From: Terricaulis silvestris
GTDB lineage: Bacteria; Pseudomonadota; Alphaproteobacteria; Caulobacterales; Aquidulcibacteraceae
Assembly: GCF_009792355.1 (NCBI RefSeq)
Contig: NZ_CP047045.1
Location: 124,001 to 188,000 of the forward strand
Length of the DNA stretch: 64,000 bases
Direction of reading: 5' to 3'
The translations under genes and the position numbers were made by a program. The notes under the pieces are model-generated. The model searched no databases. It was not told the DNA's origin and saw only the letters and a program-made list of their open reading frames with translations. Every line of letters starts with the position of its first letter. The stretch's first letter is position 1. Below are positions 52,894 to 60,470 of the stretch, one piece after another.

Positions 52894-53517
52894 TCAGTCA
52901 GAGCTAAGCGTGCGCATCAGTGTCTGGAAGAGTTCGTCTGGCGGCAGGAACGACAGGCAGCGCGCCGCTTCGCTCCGCGATGCGCCGCCGTCCAGATAAG
53001 CCTCGATCCGCGCATCATTTGGCGTCAGCAGATTTCGTCGTTGCGCCAGTTGCAGCCTGGCGCATGCCGGCTCTGGCTCGACCATCAAGGCCACGCTCCA
53101 AGACCGCTCAAGGCATAGGTCGATGTCGCAGACGGAATTGCCGTAACCGCGTTCGGCCAAAGCCGCGAGTCGGATCCAGGCGTTTGGCTGTACCGGGGCC
53201 AGGCGGACGGTGTGGGTCGCCCAGCGTGCGCTTTGCTCAAATAAACTCGCGTCGCCGAGCGTTTCGGCCTTCAGAAAAATAACCGCCGAAAGCGCTTCGG
53301 CGGCGCCGGCGTGCCATCGCGTCGGTAGCGCCCAACTTTGCTTGAGACCGAGCTCGGCGCGTTCCAAGAGGCGCTGACGCACAACGGGAGAGTCGGTCCT
53401 GCTTGCGCTGACCGTAAGCGCAGTGGCGGATTCTGCGGCGAAGCTCGCCTCAAAAACAAAAGCGGCCAGCGCCAAAAGCGGCGCCAGGAGCGCCAAACAA
53501 ATGAGCCTCAATCCCAT
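52894..53517 (-). CDS. Exported helical protein, copy B
   Basis: 207 residues with a signal or anchor (GLRLICLALLAPLLALAAF). Counterpart of the protein encoded at 42541: LKQSWALPTRWHAGAAEALS, QPNAWIRLA, CLERSW and PPDELFQTLMR are shared in the same order. It follows the Hsp70-like gene of copy B on the same strand. Probable periplasmic scaffold; no catalytic motif seen. Confidence 0.75.
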   Translation of the reverse strand: MGLRLICLALLAPLLALAAFVFEASFAAESATALTVSASRTDSPVVRQRLLERAELGLKQSWALPTRWHAGAAEALSAVIFLKAETLGDASLFEQSARWATHTVRLAPVQPNAWIRLAALAERGYGNSVCDIDLCLERSWSVALMVEPEPACARLQLAQRRNLLTPNDARIEAYLDGGASRSEAARCLSFLPPDELFQTLMRTLSSD

Positions 53518-53638
53518 GGCGGGTAAAGCTCGCCGTCCGCGTCAGGTTCGTCAAGCCGTGGCCCGATGGCGTGGGTCGGGTTCAGCACCGCTGGGCGGCG
53601 CGCTTCCGCTCGATCGCGAATACGACGCGAAGGCGTTT

Positions 53639-55009
53639 TCAAGCGAGCGCCGCAGCGTTCGCTGGTTCATCGGCAAGATGCGCCAAGGCGCCGCCCAATG
53701 AAATCGCCACTTGGGGGAAGGCGTCTTGCAAGAAGGGGTCGTATCCTCTGGGCAAATACCAGTTCACGCCAAAGGTCTCGATTTCGATCTTCAGACCCTC
53801 GCCGCCCCGTGCGCCCGCGGCATTGGCGACCTCGGTTAGGAATTTCAAATTCGCGCCGCCGCCGGCCAGAAGAATGGTGAGCTTGCTTTCTCCGGCAAGT
53901 TTGGCTCGCTCAGCGACGGCGCGAACGCTTGCCGCACAAATCTCGGCGAAGGCGCGGCAGAACGCCTTGAAGGCAGGAGCGCGAGTCAGCTCTCCAAGCA
54001 TCAAGGTGCGCACCTTGCCGTCATGCTCGAAAGCGCACTTGCCGTTCAGGAATAGGTCGCGCTTGAGTTTACGTGCGGAGAGCCGAAGCGAGCGCCAGAG
54101 CTGTTCTTCGGAGAGACCTCGGCGCGGTCTGCTCTTGGCCAAGGCGAGATTGACCAAAACCTCATCGATCTCATTGCCGGCGAGCCCACACGACTGGCGT
54201 GCGCGAACCACCTCTGAAAGGGCTTGCCCGTCACCGCCCTCGAGACGCTCGAATCCCGCCAGGTCGGTCGTGCCCGCACCCATATCGACCACCAGGACGA
54301 ACCGTTGCGGCGCGCGCGAAAACGCAGCATAGGCCGCCGCCGCGGCGTGGGCTTCAAAGACGCTGGCTTCCAATTGTCCGATGCCCAGGGTCTGTTCGCC
54401 CTTGTCCAAGGCGTCCTTTGCCTGCGCAATCGAAACCCCGTCTGGAGCGATCAGTCTTTCTCCTAACCGCACTGAGACAATGGCGGCCTCGTCGAAGAGG
54501 CGCGACATGGTTCGATCGGCTTCATCGCGCATGCGCCAGATCGGGCTGGTGTAGCGTCGCGCCGCGTCGGCCGCGGATGGGGGGAGCGTCGCATCTCCCT
54601 TGATGACGGCGCGGACCAATTGGTCGAGGTGGGCTAGGTAGAGAACCAAGGTGTCGCGCTGACGCAAAGTGCTGGTCGGATCAACCGATGGCGGGATTTT
54701 TTGCGCGAGCGCGGGTTCGAGATCGCGCGCGGCTAATATCGTCTTGAAAGACAAAATTGGATCGCGATTGACACTCGCGGCCCGCTGGGCGCGTTCGAGC
54801 GCCACGGGACCGATGAGGATGCGGCCCTCATCGACAAACATCACCGAGGGCGTCAAAAACGGGTGGTCTGCGCGAGAAATTGCCCCGATCGCGAGCGGAA
54901 GGACCGCTTCGCGCGCCGGCAGCGCGCCGCCCAAATAGAGGCTGGCTTTGGAGAACGCGGTGCCAAAATCCAGGCATAGCCTTGGCTGTCCGCTGTGGTC
55001 TGATGACAT
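53639..55009 (-). CDS. Hsp70-like ATPase, copy B
   Basis: A 456-residue actin-fold ATPase, same length and layout as the copy at 43235. Motifs: LCLDFGTAFSKASLYL (about residues 11-26), VLVVDMGAGTTDLAGF (about 245), ILLAGGGANLKFL (about 385). No Hsp70 substrate-binding domain, no signal peptide. The two paralogues keep all nucleotide-contact motifs, so both are probably active, but have diverged widely elsewhere. The gene is divergent from the BTLCP gene across 466 bases. Confidence 0.8.
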   Translation of the reverse strand: MSSDHSGQPRLCLDFGTAFSKASLYLGGALPAREAVLPLAIGAISRADHPFLTPSVMFVDEGRILIGPVALERAQRAASVNRDPILSFKTILAARDLEPALAQKIPPSVDPTSTLRQRDTLVLYLAHLDQLVRAVIKGDATLPPSAADAARRYTSPIWRMRDEADRTMSRLFDEAAIVSVRLGERLIAPDGVSIAQAKDALDKGEQTLGIGQLEASVFEAHAAAAAYAAFSRAPQRFVLVVDMGAGTTDLAGFERLEGGDGQALSEVVRARQSCGLAGNEIDEVLVNLALAKSRPRRGLSEEQLWRSLRLSARKLKRDLFLNGKCAFEHDGKVRTLMLGELTRAPAFKAFCRAFAEICAASVRAVAERAKLAGESKLTILLAGGGANLKFLTEVANAAGARGGEGLKIEIETFGVNWYLPRGYDPFLQDAFPQVAISLGGALAHLADEPANAAALA

Positions 55010-55475
55010 TTAAGCGCGCTTCCTCTCGACTCTTGGCGGCGCGGGGGCAGTTGCCGTTCAACTATGTCAGGAACCTGAGGATTGGAAAGCGAGCTCTCCG
55101 ACCTCATTTGAGCACGCCACTCGTGCGCCGCGATAATGTCCGCCCACCGCAATTGGGGTTTAGTTGAAGGCGCACTCAGGATTTGTTCAAAGGCGCGTTC
55201 AGTTCAGAAACGCTGAGGCGAGCCAAATAATCACGTCCGCGTGCCGCTCCTCCAGTAGCGCCAGACGCAACGCGAGAGCATGGGCTGGCTAGGTCGAATG
55301 CCCGGGCGCAGCCGGTGGCCTGGATTTGATTTCGCGAAAACGTCGCGCGACTGATATTCGTTATCGTCAAGTAATCATCTTATGGTTATCGCATAATTTG
55401 CCATGTGTTTTGCCCAAGAACTAAATGTCTCAGGTTTAAGTTTGACCCTGCGCTGGTGGCGTTGGGATATTTGCT
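55010..55475. other. Divergent intergenic region between Hsp70-like and BTLCP genes
   Basis: 466 bases with no gene I can support. The 120 bases before the BTLCP start are AT-rich for this genome (ATTCGTTATCGTCAAGTAAT, CATCTTATGGTTATCGCATA) and are the likely promoter region. The equivalent gap in copy A is only 139 bases. Confidence 0.5.
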
Positions 55476-56387
55476 TTGCGTATTCTTGCATTGTGCTTGA
55501 TGGCGGCGGCTTGCGCCAGTCCAGGCGTTCAGCCCCTAACCCGGGTTGGGCAGCCCGCGCGCTTGCTTGCGGGCGCACAGATGCCGGCGCCCCTGGGGGC
55601 CTTAGATTATTGCGCGCGGCTGCCCGCTGATTGCGGCCAGATCGATCAGGACGATCTGCTTACGCGCAATGGCGTTGTCGGCGCGCCGTCTCTTCCGCCT
55701 TCCTCGAACCGGCGCGACGCACTCCAAGCGTCAGCGTTCCGCGCCATGATGGCGGCTCGCTTTGCGCCCCCTCAAAGTCATCTGGGTTCGACGCGAATGG
55801 AAATGTCGCTGACGGACGTGCGCTGGGAGGAGCTGCGTCAGGTTAATCGCACGATCAACCGCAGCATTCGCCCCGCCACCGATCTCACCACTTATGGCGT
55901 CGAGGAGTACTGGAATAGACCCCTGGTCGCGAGCGATCGGGGCGCTAGAGGCGATTGCGACGACTACGCTTTAGAGAAGCGAGCGCGCTTGATCGCACTG
56001 GGTTGGACGCCGGACATGGTCGCCTTAGCAATCGCGATGGCGCCGCGCGTGGGCTTGCACGCCGTCTTGATTGTGCAAACCAACCACGGAGACTTTGTGT
56101 TGGATAATCTCGCCGACGAGCCGCGAGCGCTGTCGCAGCTCCGTTATGGCTGGATTTCGCGCCAGTCCGGCTCTGGTTTGATAACATGGGCCGCCGCTTA
56201 TCGGTCTGATGTGACAACCCAGCGGCCACGGGCGGTCCAATTGGTTGACGCAAGTCCAGAGGATGCATTTCACCGAATGATGGGTGAGCGATTGAGCGCG
56301 CGCGGGGCGACGGCGTTTGCACCGGGGCAAACGCCGGTGTCTGAGCCCGCAGCGATCGCTGCTGACATCGCCCGCGGGCGACGCTAG
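55476..56387 (+). CDS. BTLCP (LapG-like) cysteine peptidase lipoprotein, copy B
   Basis: 303 residues from a TTG start with GTTGGGA upstream. Lipobox MAAAC (Cys13). The triad is Cys161 (RGDCDDYALEKRARLIALGW), His195 (GLHAVLIVQT) and Asp210 (FVLDNL), with exactly the same spacing as in copy A (34 and 15 residues). The LapG Ca2+-ligand position that is Glu in copy A is Asp here. A 40-residue C-terminal extension is absent from copy A. Substrate unknown. Confidence 0.85.
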   Translation: MRILALCLMAAACASPGVQPLTRVGQPARLLAGAQMPAPLGALDYCARLPADCGQIDQDDLLTRNGVVGAPSLPPSSNRRDALQASAFRAMMAARFAPPQSHLGSTRMEMSLTDVRWEELRQVNRTINRSIRPATDLTTYGVEEYWNRPLVASDRGARGDCDDYALEKRARLIALGWTPDMVALAIAMAPRVGLHAVLIVQTNHGDFVLDNLADEPRALSQLRYGWISRQSGSGLITWAAAYRSDVTTQRPRAVQLVDASPEDAFHRMMGERLSARGATAFAPGQTPVSEPAAIAADIARGRR

Positions 56388-56396
56388 GGCCCAACC

Positions 56397-57764
56397 TTAA
56401 ACGGAGTGGCCGACGCGCCGCTGCGCGCGACCAACAGCTGCGCCCACCAGAAAAGCAAACAACGCTGCAAGGGCTGGCACCTGTAAGCCAAAGTCGACCA
56501 GACCATGCAAGAGCACCAGCGCCGACGTGGCCAAGGCGATGGCTGCCCATTCCAAGCCAGAACCACCGCCGGCGATACGTGTGAAGGCGCGCGACAATGG
56601 CGTGGCTAACATGAGCGCAAAAAGGGCAAAGCCGATTAGGCCGGTTTCCTCTAACACCTGGACATAAATATTATGCGCGGACCCAGCGATCCGTAGCGAA
56701 GACCAATTCTCTGGCGTGGCCGCGAGCGCGTTGATTTCGTGATACGTGTTGAGCCCGTGGCCGATAAGCGGACGCTCTAGAAATGCCTGCCAATGCGCCT
56801 TGGCCAACATCTCGCGTCCCTCGAAATCCTCCGAGGCCAACGCGAAGCGTTCGACCGTACGCTCACCTCCGCGAACGAACAGCACGACGAACAAGATCAC
56901 CAATGCGAGGAGCGGAGCGACGAGCGCGCTGCTGCGCGCGTAGGTTTGCTTTAGCCTTTGGCTCGCAAACGCAATGACGAAGAGGATAAAGGCCACTCCG
57001 GTCGCGATCAGTCCGCCGCGCGATGCTGTCAGCAGCAGGCAAGTGGTTGCAAGCAAGACAGCGGCCAGTGAGAGCGGCGTGCGCACTAAAAATTCCGCCC
57101 ACGACCACGAGGCGGGCAGGCCATGGCGCTGATCTGCTTGGCCGAGGCGCCCGCGTGCGCCGCGGACGATCAGTCCGGCGCCTACCAGCGTCAACACGCC
57201 AAACAGCGTCGCCGCCGCGTTGGCCGAACTTATGCCGACATCAAGTCGGCCTCCCGAATGTCCATCATTCGAAAAGAATCCGTACAAGGCGATAAGGGCG
57301 TAGAGGATTGTGAGCGCGACGACCCAGCGTCCTACCCAGTCGCGAGCGTTGGGATCGGGCGCCACCAACGCGCCCAACAGGAAAGCCGCGGCGGGCCCCA
57401 ACAATGCCACGGCGCCTTCAAGCGTGCGAAAGGGCGACAACGAAAGCGGCGCGTTGGCGACGGGGGCCCAGTGCGGAGAGCTCTGCAAACCGAGCGGAAG
57501 GCCCGGCGCGGTCATTGCCATCGCCCAGGCCAAAAAGACCAACAGAGCAAGTATCGAAAGCCTATTTGCGCTCAACACACTGGCGAGATCGCGCCGCGGA
57601 GCGCCCGCGACCCCAATCATCAAAGCTACCAAGAGCACAGCCGCCATGAGGCTGGCGCGCACGGCGCTGTTGGCGCCTTCGGCGAGAAGCGCGGTGAAAA
57701 GGATGACGAGCACGCCAAGCGCGCCGACATTGATCTCTTGCAGGCGGCGAATGAGCGCGTCCAT
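56397..57764 (-). CDS. O-antigen ligase/polymerase (WaaL/Wzy) family protein, copy B
   Basis: About 455 residues from the ATG at 57764, chosen because it aligns with the start of copy A; longer frames would run into the divergent Wza-like gene. 11-12 membrane helices. The signature loop HGLNTYHEINALAATPENWS and SAHNIYVQVLEETGLIGFAL is nearly that of copy A. It links or polymerises glycan units in the periplasm. It converges on the BTLCP gene (10 bases). Confidence 0.87.
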   Translation of the reverse strand: MDALIRRLQEINVGALGVLVILFTALLAEGANSAVRASLMAAVLLVALMIGVAGAPRRDLASVLSANRLSILALLVFLAWAMAMTAPGLPLGLQSSPHWAPVANAPLSLSPFRTLEGAVALLGPAAAFLLGALVAPDPNARDWVGRWVVALTILYALIALYGFFSNDGHSGGRLDVGISSANAAATLFGVLTLVGAGLIVRGARGRLGQADQRHGLPASWSWAEFLVRTPLSLAAVLLATTCLLLTASRGGLIATGVAFILFVIAFASQRLKQTYARSSALVAPLLALVILFVVLFVRGGERTVERFALASEDFEGREMLAKAHWQAFLERPLIGHGLNTYHEINALAATPENWSSLRIAGSAHNIYVQVLEETGLIGFALFALMLATPLSRAFTRIAGGGSGLEWAAIALATSALVLLHGLVDFGLQVPALAALFAFLVGAAVGRAQRRVGHSV

Positions 57765-57902
57765 GGAATGGATATCCCCCAGCGCCACACTATCCATCTG
57801 GCGGCGCTTTCGTCGAGACGCGCACCCGAGGCTGTGTGGTTGCATCACTTGGCGAACCGGCGTGCTCACTGCTAAACTCGCCAAGTGAGAGGGGATGGGT
57901 TT

Positions 57903-58487
57903 ATGGGTTGGCTAAAGGATTTGCGCCGATCTTTGATCGGATTGGCGATGGTGGCGTTGTGCGCGGCGTGCGGATCGTCGAGCGGCGGCGTGGACCCGAG
58001 CACCGCTATTTCGCTTCAACAGCCGAGCCTCGCAGAGTATCGGTTGGGGCCAAGCGACCGGTTGCGCATCAGCGTCTTCGGCGAGCCCGATCTCACAGGC
58101 GAGTTTGTGGTCTCGGCTGGTGGGATGGTGTCATACCCACTGATCGGAGACCATCCAGCCACGGGCAAGACGGTCGCGGAATTCAGCGAAAGTCTACGCA
58201 CGGCTCTCACCCGCTATGTGTTGCAGCCAAACATCAGCGTCGAGGTGATGAACTACAGGCCGTTCTTCATCCTGGGCGAAGTCCGAACGCCAGGGACCTA
58301 TCCTTATTCCGCCGGGCTGACGGTCATGAGCGCTGTCGCCACGGCCGGGGGGTTTGGCTACCGAGCCGACACCTCGCGGGTGTTCATCAAGCATCCGGAC
58401 GAGAGCATCGAGCGGACGTATAGGCTCACCAGCACCACGCCGGTCTTACCCGGCGACACCGTCCGTATTCGCCAGCGGCGTTTCTAG
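57903..58487 (+). CDS. Wza-like polysaccharide export lipoprotein, copy B
   Basis: 194 residues from the ATG at 57903; a GTG at 57885 is in frame but would precede the AGAGGGGATGG ribosome site. Lipobox LCAAC (Cys23). Poly_export domain from EYRLGPSDRLRISVFGEPDL and SLBB-like part NYRPFFILGEVRTPGTYPY, VMSAVATAGGFGYRAD. It is closely similar to copy A along its whole length, the best-conserved pair in the locus. Confidence 0.9.
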   Translation: MGWLKDLRRSLIGLAMVALCAACGSSSGGVDPSTAISLQQPSLAEYRLGPSDRLRISVFGEPDLTGEFVVSAGGMVSYPLIGDHPATGKTVAEFSESLRTALTRYVLQPNISVEVMNYRPFFILGEVRTPGTYPYSAGLTVMSAVATAGGFGYRADTSRVFIKHPDESIERTYRLTSTTPVLPGDTVRIRQRRF

Positions 58488-58614
58488 CGGTGTGTAACTT
58501 CGGGTTGGACGGGCGCTTGTCCACGAATGTTAGCGCTCAGGTCGATTAATTACTCGACTGTTTCAACCTGCGCGCTTAATTCTGGGGGCAAGAGCAAATT
58601 CTGGAGGGGCTTCC

Positions 58615-59106
58615 ATGTTAGCGCGCGCCATTTTCGCGGCCTTCGCGGTGTTCAGTTTGGGCGTAGCACCGAACGCTGGCGCTCAGACCGGCGAGGCACA
58701 AGACCAAGCGGCTGCTGTTACAGGCTTGGCCCGGACCGTCTTGGACGAAATTACAACAACGCCGTCGGGCGACAAAGACGCCGTCCTGGAGGCGATCAAT
58801 CGAGCCACGCGCGGCGTGGACTTGGCCGTTATCACGGAAGCGGTTTGCCAGTTACGCGATCGGCGTGAACTGCCGCAGATTGTAGGCGCTGACCCGGGCG
58901 GCCAAGCGCGGGCGCGATTGACGCTGGGCCGGCCAGAAGTGAGCGAAGCGTTGGGCGAGACTTGCGAGATCGCACGCTTGGCGCTTGCGTCTTCCTTTGG
59001 CGCGACTGGAGGCTTGGGAAGCAATGGCCGGGGCCGGGCCTTTGGCCTTGCTACCGCAGCGGGCTCGCCAGGTGGCGGTGGCGGCAGCGGCTACGTCAAC
59101 GATTAA
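58615..59106 (+). CDS. Small exported protein with Gly-rich tail, copy B
   Basis: A 163-residue protein with a strong ribosome site (GGAGGGG) and a signal peptide ending NAGAQ. A helical middle contains two cysteines (AVCQLRD, GETCEIAR). The end is Gly-rich: GATGGLGSNGRGRAFG and AGSPGGGGGSGYVND. Only this tail is clearly shared with the protein encoded at 45596. It sits between Wza-like and barrel genes. Function unknown. Confidence 0.72.
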   Translation: MLARAIFAAFAVFSLGVAPNAGAQTGEAQDQAAAVTGLARTVLDEITTTPSGDKDAVLEAINRATRGVDLAVITEAVCQLRDRRELPQIVGADPGGQARARLTLGRPEVSEALGETCEIARLALASSFGATGGLGSNGRGRAFGLATAAGSPGGGGGSGYVND

Positions 59107-59193
59107 ATTTGTGCGGCGCGCGCCGACGCAAGCGTGCGTCGGCGACGGTGCGGGGTTGCACCGGCGAAGCCTGCGCGGCGGCTAAGGTGGGGC

Positions 59194-60441
59194 ATGAAAA
59201 AAGTCGAGATCAATTTGCCAGTGATGGCGGCGGCGCTTGGTTGGAGCTTCAGCGCTGGCGCTCAAGACGATAACGTCAGCGTGCGCGGGCGCCCAAAGCC
59301 TGAGTATGACGCCTCCGGCATCAGCGTCGGCACCTTCAAGCTTTATCCTGAAATGACGCTGAGCGCAGAGTACGACGACAACATCTTCGCAACGCAGACC
59401 GATCCCCAGGAAGACCTCGTCTTCAATGTCTCGCCGAGCCTCACTTTGGCGTCGCAATGGAGTGTTCACGAGCTCAACCTGGCGCTGACAGCGCACTCGC
59501 GTTCCTATAACGAGTTTAGTCAAAACGACACGACCGACTACGGAATCGCCGCCAACGGCCGACTTGATGTGTTGCGTGACCTCCGCGTGCAGGGCGGGGC
59601 GAGCTACGGCGAGGCGACAGAGCCGCTGTCGCGTTCTCCAACGTCCTTGCCGCTCGCAGAGCCGATCAAATACACAAACACCTCAGCCAATCTTGAGTTG
59701 GTCAAGGAATTCAGCACGGTGCGCGTCTCGACGGGAGCGAGATACTCGGCCGCCGATTACGAAGATGGCGTGCTGTTTGATTTGTCGCCGGTTGACCAGG
59801 ATGACCGCGACCGCACCGTCTTGGGGGCGACGTTGCGTGTCGATGTCGCGGTCAGTCCCGCCACTTCGCTTTTTGCCTCCGTGTCGGGCAACCAACGCGA
59901 ATACGATCGCGAACCGCCGGATGTGCTCGTGAACCGGAATTCTGAGGGTTATGAAGCGCTGGTAGGCGCCAGTTTCGAGGTGACGAGCGCCGTCAGCGGC
60001 GAGATCGGTGTTGGGTATTTGAACCAGACTTATGAGGATCCCGCCGTAGGCGAGACCTCCGGCCTCGCGGTTCGCGCCGACCTGCAATGGAATCCCGATG
60101 ACCTCGTCACGGTGAGCTTGAGCGCCGCGCGCGAAGTCGCCGACGCCGGCGCTGAGGGTGCGGCGAGCTATGTCGCCAACAATATAAATGTGGGCCTGGA
60201 TTACGAGTGGCGGCGCAACGTGGTGCTTAGCGTTAATGCCGGTTACAGCGTCGATGACTATAACGGCGTCGACCGCGAAGACACGCGTTGGGATGGCCGC
60301 GTGAGGGCCGAATATCTGGCGAACAGCGGCGTCGCGTTCTACGTCGAGGCAGGCCATTACGAGCAACGCTCTGAGGGACTGCAGTTGGGAAGAGAATATG
60401 ATGTCGATCGCGCTACGGTCGGGATAAGGCTGCGCCGCTAG
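59194..60441 (+). CDS. Outer-membrane beta-barrel (BBP2 type), copy B
   Basis: 415 residues from the ATG at 59194 with AAGGTGGGG upstream. The signal peptide ends SAGAQ. Strand-rich barrel like copy A, with common landmarks LSAEYDDNIFATQTDPQEDL, LVNRNSEGYEALVGASFEV, SGEIGVGYLNQTYEDP, LDYEWRRNVVLSVNAGYS and the terminal VGIRLRR. Likely the outer-membrane partner of the Wza-like protein. Confidence 0.83.
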   Translation: MKKVEINLPVMAAALGWSFSAGAQDDNVSVRGRPKPEYDASGISVGTFKLYPEMTLSAEYDDNIFATQTDPQEDLVFNVSPSLTLASQWSVHELNLALTAHSRSYNEFSQNDTTDYGIAANGRLDVLRDLRVQGGASYGEATEPLSRSPTSLPLAEPIKYTNTSANLELVKEFSTVRVSTGARYSAADYEDGVLFDLSPVDQDDRDRTVLGATLRVDVAVSPATSLFASVSGNQREYDREPPDVLVNRNSEGYEALVGASFEVTSAVSGEIGVGYLNQTYEDPAVGETSGLAVRADLQWNPDDLVTVSLSAAREVADAGAEGAASYVANNINVGLDYEWRRNVVLSVNAGYSVDDYNGVDREDTRWDGRVRAEYLANSGVAFYVEAGHYEQRSEGLQLGREYDVDRATVGIRLRR

Positions 60442-60470
60442 CGCGGCGAAGTCTCATTGGGCCTGCAATC

